This document shows positions 25,119-37,749 of a stretch of DNA of 64,000 nt, piece after piece; the stretch's first letter is position 1; each line of letters starts with the position of its first letter. The DNA lies in assembly GCA_020809705.1 (NCBI GenBank), contig CP085833.1, forward strand, positions 5,022,001 to 5,086,000, read 5' to 3'. The notes below the pieces were generated by a model. That model made no database searches. It saw only the letters and a list, made by a program, of their open reading frames with translations, and was not told where the DNA came from. This stretch comes from Calonectria ilicicola (taxonomy: Eukaryota > Ascomycota > Sordariomycetes > Hypocreales > Nectriaceae). A program made the translations under genes and the position numbers.

Positions 25119-26372
25119 ATGCAGGTTATCCCACCCACCATGCGTGCGGCCGTCGTCGTTGTAAGCACTCGTCCCGTCCCACGTCGTGCACGTCCAACCC
25201 AGCCAAATCAATCGGCATCACTGACACTTGTCCTTTACCTCAGCGCTCCGAAGAAAGCTTTCGCTTCCAGATTGACCAAGTGCAAACTCCCCTGCCCGGA
25301 CCCTCAGATGTGCTTGTCCGCCTCGTTGTCAGTGGTGTCTGTGGGACCGACATGGCCCTTGCTTCCGGCAAGCTAGGCCCCACGCGCAGCATCCTAGGCC
25401 ATGAGGGGGTTGGTTACATTGTCCAGGTGGGCGAAGCTATCCCAGCCGCGGAAGCCCAAGTAGGCGACCGTGTCGGAATCGCCTGGCTCCGCGACATTTG
25501 CAGAGTGTGTCCCTACTGTCTTCACCCGGGCGGTGAGACACGGTGTCGAGAGCAGCTCAATTCTGGCCGCAAGATCGACGGCACTTTTGCAGAGTACGCC
25601 CTAGTGCCCTCGCGATATCTGATCCGAATCCCATCGACGGTGCAAGTGTCTGATGAATTGATCGCCCCCATCTTATGCGGCGGCGTCACGGCCTACGCCG
25701 CCCTCAAAAACGCCAACGCAGTAGGCGGGCAATGGGTGGCCATTGCGGGCGCTGGAGGCGGCGTGGGAGCTCTCGCCGTTCAATACGCCAAGGCCATGGG
25801 ATTCCGTGTCATTGCCCTTGATGTAGGTTCTGAGAAGCGCGACTTCTGTACAGCATCTGGTGCAGACTGCTTTATCGACGTGACAGAGACAGCAGACCTT
25901 GGTGCATCAGTGAGAAGCCAAACAGGCGGTGCTGGCGCTAGCGTGGCTCTGGTCTGTGCTGGATCGGGTGCTGCGTACAATTCTGTCGTGGGCATTCTTG
26001 CGCCGTTTGGAACACTGGTGGCCATTGGCATCTCACCCCCAGACCAGGTCCTCTCCATCCACCCGCTTACCCTCATCGATACAGGCATCAAGATAGTCGG
26101 TTCAGCCGTTGGTACCAAGCAAGATATATTAGAAGCCATCGAATTTGTTGAAAGAGGACTTGTCAAACCTTCAATACTATTCAAGAAACTCGACGACTTG
26201 GTTGATATTGTTCCACATTTTACTCAAGTGTGTTCCCGCTTTATTTCACTCCTCTCTGGCAATCAATTATTGCCAATACTAGGCATCAAATAAACTAACA
26301 ATTACTTCTATATAGTTAACTGGGAAGGTTGTTCTCCGATTCGACAATCCTACAAAAGCGCAACGTCTGTAA
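25119..26372 (+). CDS. Zinc-dependent alcohol dehydrogenase (MDR family)
   Basis: Three exons, join(25119..25160, 25244..26227, 26316..26372), 360 aa. Catalytic zinc site CGTDM and GHEGVG; structural zinc Cys residues in CRVCPYC and the Cys of GETRC; Rossmann motif GAGGGVG. The short last exon (LTGKVVLRFDNPTKAQRL) completes the family C-terminus. It interconverts alcohols and aldehydes with NAD(P). Downstream of the VAO homologue it could oxidise a benzylic alcohol or reduce the aldehyde. Start 25119 is the first in-frame ATG; the ATG at 25140 (MRAAVVV) is also possible. Base composition is more GC-rich than its neighbours. Confidence 0.92.
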
Positions 26373-26579
26373 AATTAACTAGCCTTGTTTGGTGTTCCGT
26401 CAGGGGGAGTATTGAATAGATACAATCATTCATCATATAGTCTAAAATAGAGAAATTCTGTTTATTTATTCAAGTTACAGACGTACCCAGTTGCGTATTT
26501 TCCTGCCGATTAAATGCTGTTCAGCCATGTTTTCGAAAGCCTAAAGTCTATCGAACAGTCGCCATTGCCACCACACCTT

Positions 26580-28129
26580 CTACTGCTCCGACACAATCAG
26601 GCTAGCCATTCCCATGCCCTAAGTTTAATTTTAATTTAGACATATTCTTTCCTAGGTAAAGAAGCTTAACCAAAGACTTACCGTTCCAACGCACATAGAC
26701 GTCACCGCAATCTTCTTGCCAGTCCGCTTCAACTCAGCCAAAGCCGTGACAATCTGCCTAGCCCCGGTACATCCCAGCGGATGTCCAAATGCACTAAACA
26801 ACTCCATTATTATGCGGTTTGTATCCTCAGTCATCAGGCACTTACATTGCTCCACCTCGAGGGTTGACGCGGTTCGGGTCCAGTCCGAGGCTCTCCACAC
26901 AGTAAACCAACTAATGCATTGTATGTTAATAAAACCGAGATGCGCATAATTCAAGGACTTTTTATATCATACCATGGAAGCAAAGGCCTCGTTGATCTCG
27001 AAAATGTCGACATCATGAATCGAAATTCCCACTTTCGTCATCAGCTTGGGAATGGCAACAGTTGGCCCGATGCCCATGATCCTCGGCTCGACTCCGGCCA
27101 CAGTAGACTGGACGAATTTTCCTAGAATTGGCATGTTGAACTTTTCAGCTATACTGCGACGTGTTATGAGAACGGCTGCCGCGCCGTCAGTGATCTGAGA
27201 TGCATTCCCACCTGTCGTTGTCGCTGGCGGCCATTGAGGGAAAGCCGATCTAATCTTGGACAGACCCTCCTCCGTTGTTCCCGGCCGAATTCCATCATCC
27301 CGATCTACAACCACCTCTTTAACCTCTCCGCTTTTCGGATCTTTCCAGGTGGTAGAAATAGCTGCAATTTCCTCGTCAAAATAACCAGCTTTTTGCGCTG
27401 CTTCAGCCTTCTGAAAGGAAGCAGCCGCGTAAGCATCTTGACGTTTGCGTGTGATCTCAAAATCTCGCGCGACATTTTCTGAGGTCCATGGCATCAATTC
27501 TGTTATGTCCTTAATTGTGGGGTTTTCCATGAAGTGCGCAGGGAATTTGGGGGCGCCGTTGTCCGCGTTGGTGCTCATGCTTTCAGCGCCAACGGCAATT
27601 CCAATGTCGATGCTACCAGACGCGACCTTTTGCGCCACAGATTCCATGGCCAATAACCCGGATGAACACCATCGGCTGACGGTGGATATTGATGTTGTAG
27701 CTGGATAGCCTGCCGCAAGGACGGACGCGCGAGTCACAAAAGTGGCGTCCTTGTGAAGAACATTGCCGACAACCACCTCTTCCACAAGTTTAGGGTCAAT
27801 GTTTGAAGCTTCTCGAACATGCTTGATTCGGATGTTAGCCCAAAATATTCCATTTTAAAGGCATAGTTCACCTTTAATAAAGGCACCAAAAGCCCTTCCA
27901 GCTGAGTGTCCTTCAGGTAGCCTTTTTTAGCCTTAGTCAAAGCTGTTCGGGCTGCCACTGTAAAAACCTAAATTCGAGGTTGGAATATGCAATACTTTCT
28001 GGTAAAATTATTCAAATAACATACAACATCATTTTCATTTCGATCGAGCAGTGTCTGTCGAGGCGATTTCTCCTTAGGCTCGGAGATCTGTTTGGAGATC
28101 ATATCGACTCTCTGACTTGGTGTAGACAT
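26580..28129 (-). CDS. Peroxisomal-type 3-ketoacyl-CoA thiolase, second copy
   Basis: Six exons, complement(26580..26618, 26682..26793, 26846..26910, 26973..27821, 27872..27967, 28025..28129), 421 aa, all in phase. Nucleophile Cys in SRWCSSGLLA, His in AFGHPLGCTG, second Cys in SMCVGTGMGMA. The N-terminal extension holds RVDMISKQI at residues 7-15, close to the PTS2 pattern used by POT1-type thiolases. It differs strongly from the thiolase at 9729, so it is not a recent duplicate. It may shorten a side chain by beta-oxidation, leaving the other thiolase for 3-oxoadipyl-CoA; this split is inference. It faces the alcohol dehydrogenase tail-to-tail (207 nt). Confidence 0.92.
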
Positions 28130-28320
28130 GATGGAATTCTGTATGTTAAGCGAGTCAAGCTGATTCGATGCTTTAGTGAGAAATATTTCGGTGTATATCA
28201 CAAAACCAAAACCAAAGCGAAATTTTACCAGGCAAGGCAGAACAAATATTAACCCAGACTTAAAGTTTCGGCAGTGGGGTTGTTACGCCACCACAACAGC
28301 CCCACGTGGAGTGAGGTGAG
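28130..28320. promoter_or_regulatory. Thiolase promoter with inverted motif pair
   Basis: GTGGGGT 28274-28280 and GCCCCAC 28299-28305, inverted with an 18-nt spacer, about 150-175 nt upstream of the minus-strand ATG. Confidence 0.65.
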
Positions 28321-31300
28321 GAAGAAAAAGTGAAGACAGCTTGACGATATATTAGACAATGTAAGAAATATAAAACTCATTGGTTTCATAGGAAGAATAT
28401 TAAAATTCTCATTCAGACTCTCGTATAGCTCTCTGCACTCCCATCGCCCACCTTCCACAGCTTCTACAGCTACCCGCCTTTCTCGATTTACTCCTTCTCC
28501 GAAATGGTATTCCCGCGTTCAGCAACTCTTCTTTATATCTTATTCTCCAATATAATATCCCTCAAACCATTTTATAAAGTGCACATACGGCAGCTTTCTC
28601 ATCTCAACATTGGTTCCCCATTACAGCTCCTGTTGTAGAATTAGTGTCAGCTCCCGGGCTTGATCCCACATCTCCTTCAAGTCGCCCCACTTCCCCTCGA
28701 TAAGTTACATGGGCCTTATATTCTTCACGCAATCCTCTCATGGGCGACAAGTGGGTAAATCTAAAAGATTTTTGTGGTGGCTTGATAAGGAATAACAAGC
28801 CTACATGAACAAATGAGTTACAGCATAGAGATAAGAGTCCTACCATTTCGTTTATGGTCGAGTACAACCAGAGGTGGTGGAACAGAACCAGTAGGTACAA
28901 TATGAGCTAATGAGGAATGAGCATCCATTCATTCTCAATTGATTTATTTATCGGCCAAATCAATTCCCCTAATGATCAGATCATGCACAAAAGGTCAACA
29001 TACCCACAACTAGTCACGCAATAGTGATAATAGCAGCGTAGTATTATAAAAAGCGAGTGGTGCTCTTTCTATTCTTCCCAACGGCCTATATAATATCATG
29101 TGTTCGATAGAATATTTGACCCTCGTATTCTCAAACTCATCATAGGAGTGATGCCGCATGCTCGCGTCAAAACTATCATGATAGACGCGGTGAGAAAGTG
29201 CTTTTTGGAAGTGGGTCTCTTAGCGCGTTGTGGGTTTGTTTGTTTTGTGTCGCTTATTCTGTCATCTCATACTAAATTACATGATATGACATTATAAACT
29301 GTGAGACGCGCTCATGTGAGTTTTTCCACCTTTCTGAACATATCATCAGCGAAAAGGTTGAAAAGTTGCAGTTATCCTGTAAAGTGTATATAGGTTTAAA
29401 AATGGGGGATTATTGAATAGATCCGATAGAGTTGAGAGTTGAATTCTGTTTTTTCTTCACTGGCGTGCACCATGACGAATGAAGCAAATCGTAACCCCGG
29501 TCTTACAGAGGTCTCCCCTCACTCTCTAGTTTAGAAAATTTATAAATATCTCATGCAAAATACCTGAGTCAATGGAATAATTAAGATAGGTACAACAGCG
29601 AAGGCCCCATTTTTTGTTTTTTTGTTGAAGATGTGCAGCATCCAACTTCAAGAATGAAAACCTGTTTAGCTACCCTACAACAGGGGAAAAGGCGGATCAT
29701 GGCACGCAATCAAAGTCCAAGACAACCTGGTGAAGTAAATGTGAAAAATTTTTACATGTGTATTGGTGATATTTGATTATATTGACATTTGGCTAACAAT
29801 TGTGTTCATGAGGTTGAGTGACGTTATTTTCTGATGAATTCTCATGGAGTACGGAGTGACCGACAGGGGTGTCTTCGATTCTGGGCTGAGGATCGGCTCA
29901 TGTGAATGATTCTCTCATCGAAAACACCACCCAAAAGAAGTACTAATAACGCGCTTCGCTGCACTTTGCCGCCGATGCGCATGCTTGGTAACCTGTCATG
30001 TGGTGGACAATGATTTCGATTCTCAGCCATGTGGGGTTGACAAAATGCCGAGGGCTGAAAACGGAAGAGTCGGGATCAGGTGGGTCATCAGGACACCATC
30101 AGGTTTTTGGTGGGACACCCATGATCATCCTGACCATGCCAGTAAGACAATTGCGTATGCTGGTGAGCACGGCAAGTATCAATCGGATGACGGTATCCGG
30201 GGAGGAATCGGCTATTAATCTGTATCTTTTGCAAAGAGTCCTGATGTCCAAATGAACGTGAATATCAACGCTTGTGAATGCTTTTGATACTGCTCCCTGT
30301 CTGATCGGATCGATCGCTGCGAACAGGGAGATTCAATGTGGATGTGGGGCTTCCACGAAGCTGATGATAAGCCCCACAAACCTCCCCAAGTGATGGAAAG
30401 AATCCGTATTTTCGTACAGAGGGCCAATCCTCTGATCCTTGAGGCATAGGGCTATCCCTGTTGGTACGACTCTGCGGTGGGGAGGATTATGAAAAGGAGG
30501 GACTATGAATGTAGCGACTATTATCTTGGGTGTTTGAGAAGATTGGATCCTCCATCATCGCGTTTTTTTTTTAAAAGAACATCTGTCCCTCTCTCTCCAT
30601 GGGGGTCAGGGTCATTCAAGTGTCGACAGAGCACCCGCGTTATTTCCTATAAAATGCAGTCATCAATGGTGGACGCGTATGCATAGACTGGCAACTGGAA
30701 GATAGCAACGTCGTGGATCATGCGCTGTCATTTCCGACAACCTGCGAGCATGCACTGATGTTGACCCTTTTGCCCGCTCTTGACAATGTGCTCGGTAATC
30801 CTCAATCACCGATGGACAAATTCATGTCCATGCTGACTCATAGCGGTCGGTTTCATAATATAACCTTTCTTTAGCCTTTAGCACGGGTCGCCAGGTGATA
30901 TTACCCATGGGGATGGTTGCCATTTAGCGTGGCTGGAGAAAAAAAAAGGTTTGCGAATCAGCGACTACGCCCTGCGGCCTACGGAATAAACCCTCACTCC
31001 AAAAAAAGGAGTATCGAGGGTTTACTGTGTTGAATCCCCTCTGGCCGGCGTAGAAGATCATGCTCGTCACTGAATGAAGAGGGACGGGAGATGACCCGGG
31101 CGCATGGAATGCATGCGAAAGGAGGCCATGAAAGTCCCAACCAAGCAGATCAACTTACCATCTCGGTGAGCATAGCGAATGCTGTCCACACACACGTCAT
31201 CCTACCCCCCAAACAGGGTAAAGCCGGACTAGCCAGGGACCTATTGGAAAACGGCGGAGAATGCTAAATTTTCCCCGCACTTACCCCAGGGTTAGCAGCA

Positions 31301-31509
31301 ATAACGCCCTTGAGTGGCTGCGACTGTCTTCTGCTCCATCCAACGTAGCACTGAACTCTTTCTTTGCTCTCTCAACTCCAAAACTGGTGATGAAATTCAG
31401 CCTTGATCAGCCTCATTTTCCGTATCCCCGCTGTTGCCAACTGGCCTGTTCCTTTCACGTGTTGTCAACCCATCCAAGAATCCCAAAACCTCACTCATCC
31501 CTATGCGGC
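28321..31509. other. 3.2-kb gene-free region upstream of the C2H2 regulator
   Basis: No reading frame here shows a recognisable domain. It contains GTGGGGT 30031-30037 and a well-formed inverted pair, GTGGGGC 30344-30350 with GCCCCAC 30371-30377 (20-nt spacer), about 1.1 kb before the regulator ATG. A long 5' leader or distal enhancer for the regulator, or a lost gene, are possible explanations. Confidence 0.5.
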
Positions 31510-34500
31510 ATGCCCATTCGCAAGTGTTCCTACTGCGACAGCAGATTTTCCAAAGTTGAACATCTTAAACGCCACGAGCGCTCTCGTGAGCAAAGTTCCC
31601 TGCTATGACTTTTGGTCCAAGCATTAATCCAACTCCCAGATACCGGCGAGAAGCCCTACCAATGTAGAAAGTGCCACAAGAGATTTTCCCGAGGGTAAGT
31701 ATAGCCAGCCTTTTTCGATTATTTAATGGGTCATCAAGAAGATGTTAAAACATCATTAGTGACGTTTTAAATCGGCATCTCAAAGGTCACTACGAAAACA
31801 ATGGAGTCGGAAATAAAACAACACTGGCTTCTATTGCAACCCCACCACCCCCGCAAGATTCTCATGTTGAGAATACATCTCCGAAATCCGGTGGCCTCGA
31901 CGCGACATCTCCACAGCCCTCTCAACCATTGCCATTGTCGCAAGATCTTGACCCAATGCTGCTGGGGGAAAATACCGGCGATGGATTAGACAAGGAGACG
32001 CCATTGGATCTTGAATCGATTCTGCAACAGGCCGACATACCAATTTCCCCAGACCCATCCCGAAATGACCGCCCGAACTCGACCCCGACAAATCCTGAAA
32101 ACCGGGTGCCCTCAGCTCCGAGCCATGCGAGCTCAAGCCCGAATAGCGAAAAAGAGACGGAGGAGCTCCGCAGTTTGCTTCAACCCAGCTACCATATGCC
32201 TGTGTTATCAGAAGAAGCGGTTTTTGACGATGAAGATACGTTCCACAACTTTACTGCATCTGTCTCTAACCGAGATCTAGACCAGTTCCTGTCTGTCTAT
32301 GGAGGTCGTGTTGATCCTGGTGCCGAGTCTACTGAACCAAATTGGATGTCTGGACTCGACGCAGATATAGTCATGTCGGAGGGACACAATGGGGACTGGT
32401 CTAATGCGCTGCTTCTATCTCCACATTCTTTACCCATCATGCCTCCCCTAGAGAAGCCAAGGCGGGCGTCAAGTTTTAGTGTGGACATACCGGATCACAG
32501 GTTTGCGAAGATGGCAAGGCTGTGGCCAAAGAAGGGTGGACGTCCATGGAAGTTGATGCAGACGCTGTGGGCGGATGCAGTTGCCCATAGAGGAAGTAAT
32601 ATCTTTTCAGATGTGACCTCTGAACGCTCGTTGAGTTCACATAAATCCAGGGCCCATCCTGTCCAATACGGAATCGATGACGAGAGACGCTTGGAATTAA
32701 TGAAGGAATATGCCGTTGGGGGCTTCCCAGGGGTACTGACATTTTCCAGTTCATACGTGGAGTCTCAATTTCTTTTCAGCGAGCTAACCCCTGTCACCAG
32801 GAAGCGATTTCGAAAGACTTGCGTTTTCCCAGCGCCGATACATTAGGATTGTGTGTCGATGTATATTTTACCCGATTTCACCGCTTAAAAACAATCATCC
32901 ACGAACCGACCTTTTCACCAAAGCTCGCACCGAACATAATATTATTCCCGATATGTCTGCTTGGTCTCTTATTATTCGATCCAGAGCGCAGCCGCGGATT
33001 CATTGAGATCCATCTTTCTGTAAGTCTTTGGAAGATTCCACCGAACTTGGCTCAGCTTCGGAATGCTGCATTTCTGACAAATGGCCATATGCAGCATGCA
33101 ATACAGAAGTGCACCGCTGCGCTCTCTAAGCCTTGGTCCAAACACGAGCCGATGTCATTACTTTCAGTTTTGGCATCGGCAGTCCTACTATTAATGTGCT
33201 CCGTTATCATGAACGTCCGTTCTCACCATTAATTTAAATCCCATCTGACCAATACAGATGCACAAGTTCAAGAGAGCTGACATATTTCAGGATCGGATTA
33301 ATTGCGAGGACACGTACACTCTATATTCAAAGGCACTCTCAGTATGTTGGCATTCACTGTAAACTTGAAGGTTGACTGACGGCGTTCATGAAGGTTGCTC
33401 AGCAACATTCTCTTTTTGAATGCGACAAAGGTCCATCCCTTGACCTGAACCCCTACCATGAGCGAGGCGATGATGTCTCTTGGAAAGCGTGGGCCCGAGT
33501 GGAATCTGCAAAAAGGTAAGAAACTTATTTATTTTCACCACCCTTGTTCTTTTTTACCTCTTTCTATTAGCTTGGATTTAAATTGAAAGAAATGGGAAAG
33601 AAGCTAAAAGAATAACGTCCCATTCAGAGTAATTGCCGCCTTGATCATGATAGATTCCTACTTCGCCTTCACTATGGGCGCAAGCCCCATCACTCGAGTA
33701 GATACTCTGCAATTCTACGTCCCTTGCTCATCAGCCCTGTTCGCTGCGCCGGATGCCCGGAGATGGATCCAGCTGGTAGGAAGAGAGTCTATGGAATCTA
33801 AAACTATAGACTTTCGCCCAGGGCAGATGATTCTCCCAGTCGGTCTTCCATCAAGCCCCATCGCTATGCATGCGCTCCTCTCGGCCCTCTGGCTTCGTTT
33901 TGCCGATCTACGCCACCGCCTCATTTTAAATCGCGGGAATACCAAAGATGAGGTGTTGTTTCCAGGTATGGCATTTCAGGAAGATTCGACAGGAGCAGTT
34001 CTGGTGCCTTTGCTCCAGCAAATATATACGTCATATCAGCACGAATTGGTGCGGGAGAACCCCAATGTTATGGTATTTTGGCACAACATGCACATTACTC
34101 TCACAGCTAATGTGGAGTTGTTTGAGAGGGCTGCTGGGAGGGAAGGTATCGATGCAGCCAAGGAAGCCCTGGAAAGTATTCAGAGCTGGGCTCAGAGCTC
34201 TTGTGCAAGACGGGCATGTCTCCACGCCGCGCAAGTTTACGCTAATATGTCGAGGAGAAAAGTGGCCGACGGGACCATGTTTGTGTCAGAGAGCGCCATG
34301 TTCAATGCCGCATTAGTTATTGGCCTATATTTCTATGTGGAGCCATCCTCTCTCCGTCAGAACACCCAAGGGCCACCTGCTCCATCTTTTGAACTGTTGG
34401 ATGATGTTGATTGGTCAGATATTAGCGATTTGGGCTTGCCTGGCCGGAGCAAGTCAATTAATGATTCGACTACAGCGGCAACGCGCTTTATTATCGAGGG

Positions 34501-34672
34501 TGGACCGGTTTCTTTTGCTGGGAAGCTGCAGCAAGGAGGTTATGGCTCCGCTCGAAGGGTCATGTTGGAATATGTCAGTCTGCTGGAAGAGGTGGGGAAG
34601 TGGAACTCAACCGAACTGTGTCGCATATTGAGAATAATGAGCGATGTCTCAGAAGATTCCGAGCAGCGTTGA
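31510..34672 (+). CDS. Two-finger C2H2 transcription factor with fungal_trans domain
   Basis: Seven exons, about join(31510..31585, 31640..31694, 31760..32732, 32780..33214, 33258..33341, 33394..33515, 33628..34672), 929 aa. Two adjacent CX2CX12HX3H fingers at residues about 5-54: the helices read SKVEHLKRH and SRGDVLNRH, joined by HTGEKPYQ. They resemble the CreA/Mig1/Msn2 finger pair that reads G-rich sites. A low-complexity acidic/Pro/Ser linker follows, then a fungal_trans-like domain (VYFTRFHRLKTIIHEPTF; WKAWARVESAKRVIAALIMID). Junctions from 33214 to 33394 are the least certain. The reading frame is open upstream to 31261, so a longer N-terminus cannot be excluded. It sits at the edge of the catabolic cluster and is a candidate binder of its GTGGGGC motif. 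Confidence 0.87.
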
Positions 34673-34949
34673 GGCAAGTTTGATGCTCTTCAGTGCTTAT
34701 ACTAAAATTTATGTAGTAATGTCTCGCGATATGAATGAGAACGAATAGGAATGTGGATGCTGAGGATATGCCTGCCGTCAATCATAGCAGTTATTCGCGT
34801 TAAATTGGGGGTTCTTGTACATTAAGTAAAATACACCACCACTAGTCACAGTGGCCATAGGTTCCATTGGAGTTCTTCAGGTTCCTGTGATGAGGATATA
34901 TCTGGGCCTTTTATATCTGCCGGTGCTGACTAGTCGTTGTAGGCTGGAG

Positions 34950-35333
34950 TTATTTAATTGAAGATTTAAGCTATTTCAAAAATATCCTCGCACCCTTTGG
35001 ATACAAAGAGACGGGTTGGGCCCCCGCGCTTCTAAACGGAGCCATTTGTAGTATCGCCAACGAGTGTATAGCATGCCATTTGGGCTAAGTAGTGCGATGT
35101 TGTATATACCACAACAAGCGCTGATCGTCCAGATCATGTATGGTGGGGTTTATGCGGACTTCTCATTTGCCATCGAGCTGGAAGACATTGGCGATCATGG
35201 GTTTGTTTTGCCGCTTGAGCCAGTTAAACAAACAGTCGAAGAATGGGAGACCAAAAGATTTTATCCAGATTATTGGATGGAGAGGCTCTCCAATGGAGAA
35301 GGCGCCGCGCTGTCTGTATCAGCATCAAATTAA
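34950..35333 (+). pseudogene. Unidentified gene remnant
   Basis: Two overlapping frames look protein-like and join only through a frameshift near 35090. The first (about 34960-35089) encodes a stretch with YFKNILAPFGYKETGWAPAL; the second (to 35333) continues with IMYGGVYADFSFAIELEDIG and ends ALSVSASN. There is no intact start, and no upstream part is recognisable. I cannot assign a family. Flanks to 36221 hold nothing else that I can support. Confidence 0.4.
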
Positions 35334-36221
35334 TTTATTTTTGCACTGGTGCTGACGCATGCTTGGAGCATCATAACAACACCTGCTGCTAAATATATCT
35401 GCAGATCGTGATTCCGTCGCTTCCAATCAGATCCTGACGGCCATCTCGCTAAAATCTGACACGAGCTTTCTGCTTAGTAGCACGGATCGGCGATGGGCCT
35501 GGAGGCCCTCCTTTTTTTTTCCCTCGCGATACTGCCTTTGTTGTTTTATTCCTGTATTGCTACAAAACGGAATTTAGGTTGGTAACAAAATTCGCCAGCT
35601 GATGGAATTGAAGTAGGCGTCATTCATGGATACTTCCAAGTGAAATTGAGTTTACCAGCCTTCCCTCGTCAACTATAACCCACCTTGTCTTTGCAAAGAC
35701 CCATTCAAAAAATTTTTTAAAACGAAATCTGGTGTCCATTCTGGATTACCCAACACTTTATAAATACCATCACAATTGCTATAGGGTAGGGGAAATTAGA
35801 TTTTAAGTTTGGATCCAACGTGATATGTGTGATGAGAGAAAAGTCCTTCAGTTGTGCTTTCAAAATAGTATTTTATTTCTAATGAAGCCCATATGGCTTG
35901 GAGTATCTCCAGATGTTTTTCTATCTAACATCTTGGAGTTTGTCTATGGGTGGAGTATTTTTGGGCTGACGTTCCACTTTCCACTACTGTCGATCGCCAC
36001 GAAAACGCGCCAACAAACGCCTCTAAACTTAACTGGGACATATTGACGAGCTGTGAGTTTACACGTAGACCAAGCCAAACTGAAGCCATACGTCAGCGCT
36101 AGCCACATGGGCTGGACAACAGGTTCCCGAAGGGTTATATATTGCCCACTGCTCCGCCATCCAAATTCATTAGGTTGAATTTCACCAATTCTAATACCTG
36201 CCTGAATTTCCACCCCTCAAT

Positions 36222-37749
36222 ATGGCACCCCTGCCCTCTATTGACGCCATCAAGACCCAGCTTGACCGGGATGGTGTCCCTTATAGCATCCCAGAGTCAA
36301 CAAACTTCAACGACCTGTTGGCGAGCTATACCGGGAATCATCTGAAAAGCAAGCCTGCCATCATCACCGTCCCTGAGACTCATGCACAAGTTGAGAGCAT
36401 TGTGGCTGCCTGTGTAGCTGCTAATATACAGGTAGTAGTCCGGGGCGGCGGTCACGATCTATTTGATCGATCCACTGTGGCTGGTGCTGTCACTGTGGAT
36501 CTTCGCAAGCTAAATTCTATTGCAGTTGGCGATGATGGCACGACCGCGCGTATTGGAGGTGGTGCAACTATGAATCAAGTTCTTCAGGGTCTGTTACCAC
36601 ACGGCCTTCAAGTTCCAGTGGGATCATGTGGCAGTGTTGGTTATATGGGCTGGTGTCTTGTTGGCGGATTTGGTCCGTATATCCATTCGTACGGTCTAGG
36701 TGCGGACCAAATCGTAGCGGCAAAAATAGTGAACGCCAAGGGTAAGCTTACTGAAGCCGACGAAGACATGTTAAAGGGCCTTCGGGGCGGTGGCGTAGGA
36801 CTCGGGGTGGTGGTTGAGCTGACCATCAGGGCGTACCCTATGCAAGAGGTATGTATTGAGCCGACACATACCCTGGAAATCACCAATGTGTTGATACAAA
36901 TCAAAACATTTGGTATGATTAAAGCAGAACTGACAGTTACTTTAGGTGCAAGCAGGTTTGCTCATGTTTAATTCGTCAAACCTCCCCGAAGCTGTCACCC
37001 TTTTCTTTACCAACTTTGCGAAACTGTTTGACCAAGAGGCATCGATTCCGCTTCAACTTTATGCGATGCCCTTCATATTCGCAGTGCCGGGATTGGGAAT
37101 GACCCTGTGCTGTGGCATTGTCTGGAACGGCACGGCGACAGACGATTCGCGGGGCTGGATCGATCGAGTTGCTGGGCTCGCTCCACTGATGCCAGGGATG
37201 CCAGAACCACACGTCACCATTGCCACCACAAATGCGGTCGACTTTTCGGCACATCTCACATCCATGCTACCCACACAAGTCAATGGGAGGACTCAATCGG
37301 CTTCTATCTCCCACTTTTCACCAGCTGCGATTGAAAGTCTTGCCAAGATAGTGGCCACGATCCCTAGCAGTAGCAACGGAGGCATTAACGTGCACACGAT
37401 GCGTCGGGATTGTCCTTCATGCTCGGACACCTTTCCAAGTTCTATGAGTCCTTATCGCGAACCACATGTCATGATTGAGATTTTGGGGGTTGGGCCCGAT
37501 GATAAAGCAGCTAAAGAGGCAGCTGAGTGGGCCATGACCGCACGGAACGAACTCATGGGGCTGGATGACGCAGTAAAGAGAACCTATATTGGAGTTACAT
37601 CACCCGAATGTTTGAATCTGGAGGACGTGTTTGGAGATAAACTTGAGGAACTGAAGAGATTAAAGCGACATTTTGATCCTAATAGTGTTTTCAAGGATAC
37701 CCTCGCCGGACTGATTGGACAAAATGACAATGTTCAGAGGGAGAAATGA
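36222..37749 (+). CDS. FAD-linked oxidoreductase (PCMH-type FAD-binding domain)
   Basis: Two exons, join(36222..36848, 36946..37749), 476 aa. The FAD-binding domain shows VVVRGGGHDLFDRS, DLRKLNSIAV, VPVGSCGSVGYMGWCLVGG and GLGADQIVAAKIVNAKG. The C-terminus has the family end, LKRLKRHFDPNSVF. Members oxidise alcohols, amines or sugars and are common in secondary-metabolite and catabolic clusters. The His in RGGGHD is the usual attachment position. No BBE-type terminal segment or secretion signal is seen, so it is probably intracellular. Substrate unknown. It is the first gene right of the motif-bearing cluster and has no GTGGGGC copy immediately upstream. Confidence 0.87.

Noticed and set aside
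31261..31509. In-frame N-terminal extension of the C2H2 regulator.
   Set aside because: The extension is not conserved-looking and the ATG at 31510 directly precedes the first finger; kept only as an alternative start.
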